Below are positions 17,646 to 24,955 of a DNA stretch of 64,000 bases, one piece after another. The notes under the pieces were generated by a model. It was not told where the DNA came from. It saw only the letters and a program-made list of their open reading frames with translations, and ran no database searches. The position numbers were made by a program, and so were the translations under genes. Where the stretch lies: contig NZ_JOHR01000015.1 of NCBI RefSeq assembly GCF_000719775.1, positions 62,001 to 126,000 of the forward strand, given 5' to 3'. Numbering within the stretch: position 1 is the first letter of the stretch; every line of letters begins with the position of its first letter. Source of the DNA: Streptomyces sp. NRRL F-5135. GTDB lineage: Bacteria; Actinomycetota; Actinomycetes; Streptomycetales; Streptomycetaceae.

Positions 17646-18667
17646 TCCTGTGCGTACGGCTGCACACCGGGGAGACGCCGGCCGGCGGCGGGTCCGGGCG
17701 GGCCCGGCTGTCCGATCTGTTCGCGCTGGCCCAGGACATCAGCCCGGCCGTCCAGGAACTGCCACCGGACACCGCGATCGTCGACGTGCGCGGCGCGGAA
17801 CGGTACTTCGGGCAGGACGCCGCCGGGCTCGCCGCCGTGCTGCGGGTACGCGTGCTCGCGCACCTCGGCGCCGGCTGCACGATCGGGGTGGCCGCCACCC
17901 CCATGCTGGCCCGGATGGCCGCGCGGCAGGCCGCGCCGGGGACGACGCTCGTGGTCGGTGACGACGAGCGCGAGGTACGCGGATTCCTCGGCCCCCGGCC
18001 GGTCGCCGCCCTGCCCGGCATCGGCGCGGCGACGGCCCGCGTGCTGCGCTCGTACGGGATCGACACCGTCGGCAAGACCGCCGCCGTACCGCTGTCGACG
18101 CTCCAGCGGATCACCGGCGTGCGCGTGGGGCGCGAACTGTACGAGAAGGCGCACGGCATCGACCGTACGGCGGTGGCCGCCGACACGGTGGCGAGCCGCT
18201 CGTACACCGCCGAACGCTCCTTCCACCGCGACGAACTCGACCAGGACGTCCAGGGGCGGGCACTGCTCTCGATCGCCGGGGAACTGGGCGTGCGGATGCG
18301 CGGTACGGGGCAGGTGTGCCGGTCCCTGACGCTCACCGTGCGGTACGCGGACCGGACCACGACCGTCCGTACCCGGACGCTGCGCGAGCCGACCGCGCAC
18401 TCGGCGGCGCTCGCGGACGCCGTCCGCCGGATCCATGGGGCGCTCGGGCTGCAACGGGCCCGGGTACGCGGGCTGTCCGTACGGACGGAGGGGCTGATGC
18501 CGGCCGAACGCGCCACGCGGCAGCTGACGTTCGACCCGGTGGACGACCGGGCGCGCCGGATCGAGGCGGTGGCGGACCGGGCGCGGGCGCGGTTCGGGCC
18601 CCGGGCGGTCATGCCGGGGTCGCTGCCCCGGCCGGAGGGCGACCGCGGCGACCTCGGCGGCCGCTGA
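17642..18667 (+). CDS. Y-family DNA polymerase-like protein, ImuB-type, catalytically degenerate
   Basis: The 342-residue protein starts in the ATGA overlap with dnaE2. Y-family features remain: ATPMLARMAARQA (fingers), PVAALPGIGAATARVLRSYGI (thumb HhH) and a little-finger region. The palm carboxylates do not: the N-terminal DMDxFFA motif is replaced by MILCVRLHTGETP and the SIDE(A/V) motif by AIVDVRGAERYFG. It therefore resembles ImuB, the inactive Y-family adaptor that links DnaE2 to the sliding clamp, rather than an active DinB. No clear beta-clamp-binding QLxLF motif is visible, though RQLTFDP near the C-terminus is a possible variant. ImuA is not present in this window. Confidence 0.8.
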   Translation: MILCVRLHTGETPAGGGSGRARLSDLFALAQDISPAVQELPPDTAIVDVRGAERYFGQDAAGLAAVLRVRVLAHLGAGCTIGVAATPMLARMAARQAAPGTTLVVGDDEREVRGFLGPRPVAALPGIGAATARVLRSYGIDTVGKTAAVPLSTLQRITGVRVGRELYEKAHGIDRTAVAADTVASRSYTAERSFHRDELDQDVQGRALLSIAGELGVRMRGTGQVCRSLTLTVRYADRTTTVRTRTLREPTAHSAALADAVRRIHGALGLQRARVRGLSVRTEGLMPAERATRQLTFDPVDDRARRIEAVADRARARFGPRAVMPGSLPRPEGDRGDLGGR

Positions 18668-18684
18668 GCGCGGACGCCTGTTTT

Positions 18685-18726
18685 TACTGACGCGTAACTT
18701 CCTTTCCGACCCTACTCGTGCGTAAC
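18685..18726. promoter_or_regulatory. Twin 14-base operator-like sites before the secreted lipase
   Basis: TACTGACGCGTAAC (18685-18698) and TACTCGTGCGTAAC (18713-18726) match at 11 of 14 positions, are in the same orientation and are 28 bases apart. The first extends to TTAC-N6-GTAA, a dyad. They lie about 86-127 bases before the lipase start. The regulator is unknown; TetR-family lipid regulators of actinobacteria use sites of similar shape. Confidence 0.55.
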
Positions 18727-18811
18727 TCGACAAGAGCACAGCTGAGATGTGGTCCGGGCCACAGGGCTGACAGACATCGCCATTTCCCTTGAGCCGCAAG
18801 GAGATCGCCGG

Positions 18812-19762
18812 ATGCTGCCCTGGAAACGCGCGCTCGGCCCCATGGCCGCGCTGCTGCTGACCCTCACGGTGACGGTCACCCCAGCCGTGGCCGCGCCCCC
18901 CACTCCCGCTCCCGCCACCACCTCCGCGTCCGCCCCCGCCTCTGTCTCCGCCCCCGCCTCTGTCCCTGTCCCCGCTTCGGCCACCGCTTCCGCGGCGGCG
19001 CCGGACAGCGGTTGGAACGACTACTCCTGCAAGCCCTCCGCCGCTCATCCGCGGCCCGTCGTCCTCGTCCACGGCACGTTCGCCAACTCCGTCGACAACT
19101 GGCTCGGCCTCGCCCCGTACCTGGTGAACCGCGGATACTGCGTCTTCTCGCTCGACCACGGCCAACTCCCGGGCGTAGCGCTGACGTACGGCCTCGGCCC
19201 CATCGACGCCTCGGCGGCCCAGCTCGCCACGTTCGTCGACAAGGTGCTCGCGGCCACCGGCGCCGCCGAGGCCGATCTCGTCGGCCATTCCCAGGGCGGC
19301 ATGATGCCGCGTTACTACCTGAAATTCCTGGGCGGTGCCGCGAAGGTGAACGCGCTGGTCGGCATCGCCCCGAGCAACCACGGCACCACCCTGCTCGGGC
19401 TGACGAAGCTGCTGAGGTACTTCCCCGGAGTGGAGGACCTGCTCAACGAGAAGACGCCCGCGCTCACCGATCAGGTGGTCGGCTCGCCCTTCCTGACCAA
19501 GCTCAACGCGGGTGGTGACACGGTCCCCGGGGTGCGCTACACCGTCATCGCCACGCGGTACGACGAGGTGGTGACCCCGTACCGGTCGCAGTTCCTGACC
19601 GGGCCCGACGTGCGCAACGTCCTGATCCAGGACCTGTGTCCGGCGGACGTGTCGGAGCACGCGGCGATCGGGCTGCTCGACAGGATCGCGTTCCACGAGG
19701 TGGCCAACGCGCTGGACCCGGCGCAGGCGACGCCGACCACGTGCGGGTCGGTGATCGGCTGA
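18812..19762 (+). CDS. Secreted triacylglycerol lipase/esterase, lipase class 2 family
   Basis: The 316-residue precursor starts at ATG 18812 with AAGGAG eight bases upstream, followed by a signal peptide (LLLTLTVTVTPAVAAP). Residues 30-65 are an Ala/Ser/Pro linker made of SAPAS-like repeats. The mature enzyme has VVLVHGTF (oxyanion region), the nucleophile elbow GHSQGG, an acid in ATRYDEVVTP and His in SEHAAIG, matching Streptomyces lipases of the lipase_2 type. It is predicted to be released outside the cell. The gene is monocistronic with its own operator-like upstream region and is convergent with the LPMO gene through a shared bidirectional terminator. Confidence 0.9.
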   Translation: MLPWKRALGPMAALLLTLTVTVTPAVAAPPTPAPATTSASAPASVSAPASVPVPASATASAAAPDSGWNDYSCKPSAAHPRPVVLVHGTFANSVDNWLGLAPYLVNRGYCVFSLDHGQLPGVALTYGLGPIDASAAQLATFVDKVLAATGAAEADLVGHSQGGMMPRYYLKFLGGAAKVNALVGIAPSNHGTTLLGLTKLLRYFPGVEDLLNEKTPALTDQVVGSPFLTKLNAGGDTVPGVRYTVIATRYDEVVTPYRSQFLTGPDVRNVLIQDLCPADVSEHAAIGLLDRIAFHEVANALDPAQATPTTCGSVIG

Positions 19763-19793
19763 GACGGGGCGAGGCGAGACGAAATGAATGGAC

Positions 19794-19827
19794 GATGCGG
19801 CTGCCGCCCCCCGGCGGCAGCCGCATC
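19794..19827. terminator. Bidirectional terminator between lipase and LPMO genes
   Basis: A perfect 15-base-pair stem (GATGCGGCTGCCGCC and complement) with a CCCC loop lies between two convergent genes, 31 and 28 bases from their stop codons. Confidence 0.9.
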
Positions 19828-19855
19828 AGGTCCTCCCGCGTGGCCCGGACGAGGG

Positions 19856-20965
19856 TCAGCGACCGTGCCGGCCGGCGACGGCCGTCTTGCGGCGTACGGT
19901 CCCGAACGTCACGGCGGCGCCGAGGGCGAGGGCGGCGGCGCCACCGATCGCCAGGTAGGGAGTGGTGCCGGTGGCACCGGTCTCGGCGAGGTTCTCCGCG
20001 GAGCCGGCGGCCTGTTGCGGGGCGGGGGCGTTGGCGGAGGGGCCGTCCGAGGACGTCTCCGGCGCGTCGGCCTTCGCCTCGGTCTTCGGGTCCGTCCCGG
20101 CCTCGGCCCGCGCGGGGGAGGCGTCCTCCGCCTTCTTCGCGTTCTCATCGGACTCGGCCCCGTCGGCTCCGTGCGTCCCGGCGTGCCCGAGATCGCCCTG
20201 GCCGTTGTGTTCGACGGTGGACTTGCCGGCCCCGTCGGCGATCTCCCGGTCCGTGGGCGCTGCCGCGGCCGGCGCTTCCGCCCCCGCCGCGCCGTCCGCC
20301 GCACCGCCCGCACCCGCCGCGCCGCCGTTGTCCTGGCCGAACACGACGTCGGAGCAGGTGTAGAAGGCTTCCGGGCTGTCGGAACGCTGCCAGACGGAGT
20401 AGATGAGATGGCGGCCGGACTTGTTCGGGACGGCGCCGGTGAACACGTAGGCGCCGTTCTCCAGCGTGGGATCGGTGACCTTGAGGAAGGGCTTCTCCTC
20501 CAGGTCCGACCACTTCAGCGGCTTGGCCGGGTCGTAGCCGTCCTTGGTGACGTACAACTCGAAGGAGCCCTTGTGCGGGGCGGTGGCCTTGTAGCGGAAG
20601 GTGCGGTTGCCCGGGGACATCGGGGACGACGGCCAGTCGGCGCGGGCCAGGTCGAGACCCTTGTACTTGTCCCGGCCCGCGCTGCACAGCTTGCCGTCCG
20701 GGATCAACTGCCGGTGGTTACCGGCGGCGTTGGGGATGTTGACCTCGTTCCAGTCGTAGAACGCCTGGGTACCACTGGCCGCGACGGCGGCCTTGCAGGC
20801 GTCCGACTTCGGGCTCTCCGGACCCTCGGCGAAACAGGCGGCGACCCGGCTGACCGGGTCCGTCATCGACCCATGAGCGGCGGCGGGTGTGGCGGCGAGC
20901 CCGGTCAGCGCGACCGGAGCGAGGCCGAGGGCGAGAATCCCGGCGGCCGTGCGGCGAACGGTCAT
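19856..20965 (-). CDS. Sortase-anchored lytic polysaccharide monooxygenase, AA10 family
   Basis: The 369-residue precursor has a signal peptide ending at Ala30, so the mature chain begins with His31 (HGSMTDPVSR), the first copper ligand of the histidine brace. His84 in GNHRQL is the likely second ligand. The AA10 domain runs to about residue 198 and ends with YSVWQRSDSPEAFYTCSDVVF. A long acidic Ala/Glu/Asp-rich linker (200-320) leads to LAETG, a hydrophobic segment and a basic tail, the class E sortase signal of Streptomyces. The enzyme would oxidatively cleave chitin or cellulose while covalently held on the cell wall. It lacks a carbohydrate-binding module. Chitin versus cellulose specificity cannot be read here. 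Confidence 0.93.
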   Translation of the reverse strand: MTVRRTAAGILALGLAPVALTGLAATPAAAHGSMTDPVSRVAACFAEGPESPKSDACKAAVAASGTQAFYDWNEVNIPNAAGNHRQLIPDGKLCSAGRDKYKGLDLARADWPSSPMSPGNRTFRYKATAPHKGSFELYVTKDGYDPAKPLKWSDLEEKPFLKVTDPTLENGAYVFTGAVPNKSGRHLIYSVWQRSDSPEAFYTCSDVVFGQDNGGAAGAGGAADGAAGAEAPAAAAPTDREIADGAGKSTVEHNGQGDLGHAGTHGADGAESDENAKKAEDASPARAEAGTDPKTEAKADAPETSSDGPSANAPAPQQAAGSAENLAETGATGTTPYLAIGGAAALALGAAVTFGTVRRKTAVAGRHGR

Positions 20966-21402
20966 GGAACGGTTTCTCCTTCGGGAGCGGTGTGGGGGGT
21001 GTGGGGTGTGGGGGTGAGCGGCGCGCGGGCGGCATCGACGAATCCGCCGGAGCGGCAGGCGACCTCCCCGCCGCCGGGCCGCCCCGGCGTCAGCAACCTA
21101 GCCCGTCCGGACCGCGTGAATCGCCTGTTGGGAGGGGGTGGAGGCGATCCTTATGCCGCGTTTAAGGCAGGGCTAAGAACCCCCTGAGAAAAGCCCCTGG
21201 CCGGGCGGTGGAACTGACGACGGTTCGGATCGATCCGCCTCGGGTAGGGTGGATTCCGCTGGACAAGGAACGCGATCTTCAGGAGGTGGGACCGATTACC
21301 GCTGCAGCAGGTCGGGCGCTCCCCTTCCACGACCGTGCGGTCCGTCAGGCATAGGTGACCGCGGGAGCGCCCCTGGGCAATCCCGAAAGGCCAGTGGCTT
21401 CC
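20966..21402. other. Divergent intergenic region between LPMO and methyltransferase genes
   Basis: The first 200 bases are the LPMO leader and contain CCTTA-N9-TAAGG (21149-21167), an imperfectly placed dyad. From about 21240 the plus-strand side has a TAGGGT-type -10 candidate, a 22-codon reading frame (21286-21354) and an inverted repeat (21314-21323/21363-21372). No tRNA or known riboswitch could be matched. Confidence 0.5.
21286..21354 (+). CDS. Possible 22-residue leader peptide upstream of the PrmC-like gene
   Basis: A GTG inside AGGAGGTGGGACC opens a 22-residue frame (MGPITAAAGRALPF...) ending at TAG 21352-21354, directly before the GTG at 21355 that can open the methyltransferase frame. 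An inverted repeat begins inside it and ends 18 bases past its stop. It could be a regulatory leader or chance; there is no protein-level support. Confidence 0.25.
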   Translation: MGPITAAAGRALPFHDRAVRQA

Positions 21403-22272
21403 ATGCCGTCTTCACCGTCGCCGTCCCCTTCACCGCTCCCTTTCCCGTTCTCTTCTCCTCCGCTCTCTTCTCCTCCGCCCGCCGTGGTCCACGAACTCCG
21501 CGCCGCCGGCTGCGTCTTCGCCGAGGACGAGGCGCGGTTGCTCGTTTCGGCGGCCAGGAGCTCCGCCGAACTCGCCGCCATGGTGGAACGGCGTGCCGCC
21601 GGGCTGCCGTTGGAGCACGTCCTCGGCTGGGCGGAGTTCCACGGGCAGCGGTTCACCGTGGACGCCGGGGTCTTCGTGCCGCGCCGCCGTACCGAGTTCC
21701 TGGTCGACCGGGCCGCCTCGCTCGCCCGGCCCGGTGCCGTCGTCGTCGACCTGTGCTGCGGCTCCGGTGCGCTCGGCGCGGCGCTGGTCGCGGCATTGGG
21801 CCGGGCGGAACTGCACGCGGCCGACATCGACCCGGTGGCGGTGCGCTGCGCCCGCCGCAATGTCGCCGCGGCCGGGGGCCGCGTGTACGCGGGCGATCTG
21901 TACGACCCCCTGCCGGCCGAGCTGCGGGGGCGCGTCGATGTCCTGCTCGCCAACGTGCCGTACGTGCCCACCGGCGAGATCGGGCTGCTGCCCCCGGAGG
22001 CCCGGATCCACGAGGCACGGGTGGCGCTCGACGGGGGAGCGGACGGTCTCGACGTGGTGCGCCGGGTGACCGCGAGGGCGGCGCGGTGGCTGGCGCCGGG
22101 CGGTCATCTGCTGTTCGAGACGAGCGACCGCCAGACGCCGTCGGCCCTCGACGTGGTCGCGGGCGACGGCCTGGTCCCGCGCGTGGCGGTCTGCGACGAA
22201 CTGGACGCCACGGTCGTCATCGGAACCAGGCCGGGTACGGACCGGCGGGACCACCCCGGCAACGGGGAGTGA
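21403..22272 (+). CDS. PrmC/HemK-like N5-glutamine methyltransferase-related protein
   Basis: The 289-residue protein carries the SAM-binding motif VVDLCCGSGALG, followed by ADIDPVAV and the substrate-site loop LLANVPY. Genuine PrmC release-factor methyltransferases use NPPY; NVPY marks the paralogous family annotated as putative protein N5-glutamine methyltransferases. The target is unknown. Residues 1-25 are a striking Ser/Pro-rich leader encoded by an almost pure pyrimidine tract (21406-21480). The start is uncertain: GTG at 21355, adjacent to the short upstream frame, would add 16 residues. The gene is monocistronic, with tandem 13-base repeats after the stop. Confidence 0.75.
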   Translation: MPSSPSPSPSPLPFPFSSPPLSSPPPAVVHELRAAGCVFAEDEARLLVSAARSSAELAAMVERRAAGLPLEHVLGWAEFHGQRFTVDAGVFVPRRRTEFLVDRAASLARPGAVVVDLCCGSGALGAALVAALGRAELHAADIDPVAVRCARRNVAAAGGRVYAGDLYDPLPAELRGRVDVLLANVPYVPTGEIGLLPPEARIHEARVALDGGADGLDVVRRVTARAARWLAPGGHLLFETSDRQTPSALDVVAGDGLVPRVAVCDELDATVVIGTRPGTDRRDHPGNGE

Positions 22273-22318
22273 CCCGCCCGCCGGGCCGGGCCACCGGTTC
22301 GAGCCACCCGAGCGGGCG

Positions 22319-22385
22319 ACCGGATCGAGCCACCGGATCGAGCCGTTGCGCGAGCGGTCGTACCGAGTGGCCGTACCGAGTGGCC
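22319..22385. repeat. Two sets of 13-base tandem duplications
   Basis: ACCGGATCGAGCC occurs twice back to back at 22319-22344, and GTACCGAGTGGCC twice at 22360-22385. A related CCACCGGTTCGAG lies at 22291. They fill the convergent gap between the PrmC-like and response-regulator genes. No gene is seen. Confidence 0.8.
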
Positions 22386-22431
22386 GAACCGAACCGGGCC
22401 GGGCCGGGCCGGTCGCCTCGAGTCGTCGTTC

Positions 22432-23115
22432 TCAGATCCAGCGGTACCGGCGCTCCGGCCGCCCCGTTCCCCCGTACCGAAGGGTCACCTCCGCGCGACC
22501 CGTCTCCGCGAAGTGTTCCAGGTAGCGGCGGGCGCTCACCCGGGACAGGACGCCGGCCTCCGCGCACTCCGTGGCCGACAGACCGGCCGGGTGGGCGCGC
22601 AGGATGCTGGCGACCAGCTCGGCCGTGTGCGGCGCCAGGCCCTTGGGCAGGCTCCTGGCGCCGGGCGGGCGGGTGCCGAAGATCTGGTCCACGTCCTCCT
22701 GCCGCGCCTCGTCGAGCACCGCCAGGCGCGAGCGCAGCGACGCGACATGGCGCAGCTGCTCCTGGAGCGCCGCCCGGCTGAACGGTTTGATCAGATAGTG
22801 CAGCGCACCGGCGCGCAGCGCCGCCCGGACCACGCCCGCGTCCCGCGCCGCCGTGATGAACAGCGCGTCCACGCCCGCCCGGCCGCCGTCCCGCTCCTCC
22901 GCCGCCCGCAGCTCGCGCAGGACGGCTATCCCGTCCATGTCGGGCAGGTAGATGTCGAGCAGCACCAGGTCGGGACGGAGCCGCTCGGCCGCGCGCAGCG
23001 CCTCGCCGCCGCTGTGCGCCACGCCGACGACCGTGAAGCCGTCCGTCGCGGACACATAGCGGCTGTGCAGCTTGGCGACCATGAAGTCGTCGTCCACCAC
23101 CAGCACCTTCGTCAC
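22432..23115 (-). CDS. CitB/DcuR-type response regulator, divergent from tctCBA
   Basis: The 227-residue protein has a receiver domain (VVDDD, phospho-acceptor Asp54 in LVLLDIYLPDMDG, conserved Lys in YLIKPF) and a C-terminal winged helix region (LSATECAEAGVLSRVSARRYLEHF) typical of CitB/DcuR regulators of di- and tricarboxylate use. No sensor kinase is next to it, although tct and cit systems normally pair the two. It is divergent from tctC by 241 bases, so it is the natural activator of tctCBA. ATG 23115 gives a standard receiver N-terminus (MTKVLVVDDD). Confidence 0.9.
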   Translation of the reverse strand: MTKVLVVDDDFMVAKLHSRYVSATDGFTVVGVAHSGGEALRAAERLRPDLVLLDIYLPDMDGIAVLRELRAAEERDGGRAGVDALFITAARDAGVVRAALRAGALHYLIKPFSRAALQEQLRHVASLRSRLAVLDEARQEDVDQIFGTRPPGARSLPKGLAPHTAELVASILRAHPAGLSATECAEAGVLSRVSARRYLEHFAETGRAEVTLRYGGTGRPERRYRWI

Positions 23116-23177
23116 GCCGACACGCTAGGCCGCGACCACAACGACCACAACGTCCGTTGGTTCCGGAAGAGAGACAG

Positions 23178-23189
23178 CTTGTTAACGCG
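23178..23189. promoter_or_regulatory. CTTGTTAACGCG element upstream of tctC
   Basis: The 12-mer CTTGTTAACGCG is identical to one at 41461-41472 before the second CitMHS gene. It contains the palindrome GTTAAC and lies 168 bases before the tctC start, in the region divergent to the response regulator. Confidence 0.5.
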
Positions 23190-23237
23190 AAGGCAACATG
23201 TGGCCCACTTCACAGATGTTTCCGGCCATGGTGCGAG

Positions 23238-23285
23238 TCCTGTCCGGCCGGTGTTCGCGGACCCGTGAACACCGGCCGGACAGGA
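23238..23285. promoter_or_regulatory. Perfect 19-base inverted repeat in the tctC leader
   Basis: Arms 23238-23256 and 23267-23285 are perfectly complementary (TCCTGTCCGGCCGGTGTTC) around a ten-base loop. It is the right strength for a terminator, but no gene on the plus strand ends here. It lies 72 bases before tctC and 122 bases from the response regulator start. It may be an attenuator of tctCBA or a block to transcription from the left. Confidence 0.7.
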
Positions 23286-23356
23286 TCCGGAGCCGCCCTG
23301 GCCTCACCCCCCACGGCTTCCGACTCATCCAGCTCACTCTCCGAAAGGCGGCAGAC

Positions 23357-24340
23357 GTGCGATTGCGCACCCCTCTGGCCCTGCTCGGGTCGGCGCTGCT
23401 CGTGCTGGTGGGGCCGCCGCTGCTCACGCCGCGCAGCGGTGCCGACACCGGTACGCAGATTCCCGGTCTGCGCTTCATGGTCCCCAACACACCCGGCGGC
23501 GGTTACGACATCACCGCGCGCACCCTGGCCAAGAACGCCGAGGACGCCGAAGTCACCCACAACATCGAGGTGTTCAACCTGCCCGGCGCGGGTGGCACCG
23601 TCGGACTGGCCCGCCTCGTCGGCGAGCACGGCAACGGCAAGCTCGCCATGTCGATGGGCCTGGGGGTCGTCGGCGCCGTCCACACCAACAAGTCCGCCAG
23701 CACCCTCGCCGACGCCACGCCGATCGCCCGGATCACCGAGGAGCCGGACATCGTCGTGGTCGCCAAGGACTCCCCGTACCGGACCGTCGACGACCTGATC
23801 GCGGCGTGGAAGGCCGACCCGGCCAAGGTGCCGGTCGGCGGGGGCTCCTCGCCGGGCGGGCCCGACCACCTGGCGCCGATGCTGATGGCGAAGGCCGCGG
23901 GCATCGCACCGAAGACCGTCAACTACGTGCCCTTCGACGGCGGAGGCGAACTCCTCGCCTCGATCCTCGGCGAGAAGGTCTCCTTCGGTGTCTCCGGCGT
24001 CGGCGAGTACCTCGACCAGATCGAATCGGGTGAGCTGCGGGTCCTCGCGGTCACCGGTCCCGAGCGGATCCCGGGTGTCGACGCGCCCACCCTGCGCGAG
24101 GCGGGGCTGGACACCGAGTTCACCAACTGGCGCGGAATCGTCGCACCGCCCGGCCTGTCCGGCGCGCAGCGTGACAAGCTCCTCGCCTTCTTCGAGAAGC
24201 TGCACGACTCGCCGCAGTGGAAGGAGTCCCTGAAGAAGAACGGCTGGGACGACGCCTTCCTCACCGGCGAGAAGTTCGGTGACTTCCTCGCCGAGGAGGA
24301 CCACCGGGTGGACTCCGTCCTGAAGGAGCTGGGGCTGTGA
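23357..24340 (+). CDS. tctC: TctC, periplasmic-type tricarboxylate-binding protein
   Basis: The 327-residue solute-binding protein of a tripartite tricarboxylate transporter has a signal sequence (ALLGSALLVLVGPPLL) and the TctC signatures FMVPNTPGGGYDITART, GAGGTVGLARL and VNYVPFDGGGELLASILG. There is no lipobox Cys, so it should be either released or held by its uncleaved N-terminal segment, unlike the lipoprotein form common in Gram-positives. GTG 23357 is chosen because GAAAGGCGG lies just before it. It is followed directly by tctB (GTGA overlap) and tctA. It would capture citrate or a similar acid and deliver it to TctAB. Confidence 0.9.
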   Translation: MRLRTPLALLGSALLVLVGPPLLTPRSGADTGTQIPGLRFMVPNTPGGGYDITARTLAKNAEDAEVTHNIEVFNLPGAGGTVGLARLVGEHGNGKLAMSMGLGVVGAVHTNKSASTLADATPIARITEEPDIVVVAKDSPYRTVDDLIAAWKADPAKVPVGGGSSPGGPDHLAPMLMAKAAGIAPKTVNYVPFDGGGELLASILGEKVSFGVSGVGEYLDQIESGELRVLAVTGPERIPGVDAPTLREAGLDTEFTNWRGIVAPPGLSGAQRDKLLAFFEKLHDSPQWKESLKKNGWDDAFLTGEKFGDFLAEEDHRVDSVLKELGL

Positions 24341-24951
24341 CGACGCCCGAACGTACGCCGGAACAGGCGACAGAACAGATGACAGGACAACCGTCCGGTG
24401 CTTCCCGCGACGGGGCGGGCCCCGGCGACGGCGCCGGTGCCCGTAACTCGGGCGGCGCTCGTGACTGGCTGCGCGAGCACTCCGAACTCGGTGTCGGTCT
24501 CCTCCTGCTCGCCCTCGGCGTCCTGGTCCTCACCGACGCCCTCACCATGAACGTCGACATCTCCCAGCGCGGCCCCGTCGGCCCCAAGACCGTCCCGGTC
24601 GTCGTCGGCATTGGCCTGCTGGTCGTCGCCGTCCTGCTCGCCCTCGACGTCCTGCGCGGCGGCCGGGGCGAGGCGGAGGGCGGCGAGGACGTCGACCTCG
24701 GCGAACCCAGCGACTGGCGCACGGTCCTGCTGCTCGCCGGAGTCTTCCTCGCCAACGCCGTCCTCATCGGCCCGCTGGGCTTTCCGATCTCCGGCGCCCT
24801 GCTCTTCTGGGGCTCGGCGTACGCGCTGGGCAGCCGCCGCCACGACCGTGACCCGGTGATCGCCGCGGTGCTCGCCCTCCTCACTTACATCGTCTTCGAC
24901 CGCATGCTCGGTGTCCCCCTCCCCGGTGGCCCGCTGATGGGGGTGCTGTAA
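24337..24951 (+). CDS. tctB: TctB, small membrane subunit of the tripartite tricarboxylate transporter
   Basis: The 204-residue protein begins in the GTGA overlap with tctC. After a hydrophilic Gly/Thr-rich N-terminus of about 45 residues, four hydrophobic segments follow ([59 protein letters not shown]), the normal TctB topology. The segment [13 protein letters not shown] is the family's GPxxxP loop. It partners with the large TctA permease, whose gene starts four bases later. By itself it has no transport activity in known systems. Confidence 0.88.
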   Translation: MTTPERTPEQATEQMTGQPSGASRDGAGPGDGAGARNSGGARDWLREHSELGVGLLLLALGVLVLTDALTMNVDISQRGPVGPKTVPVVVGIGLLVVAVLLALDVLRGGRGEAEGGEDVDLGEPSDWRTVLLLAGVFLANAVLIGPLGFPISGALLFWGSAYALGSRRHDRDPVIAAVLALLTYIVFDRMLGVPLPGGPLMGVL

Positions 24952-24955
24952 CCCG

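Noticed and set aside
21240..21402. A known riboswitch or small SRP-type RNA before the PrmC-like gene
   Set aside because: The hairpin is real, but cobalamin, SRP domain IV and other familiar conserved boxes are missing.
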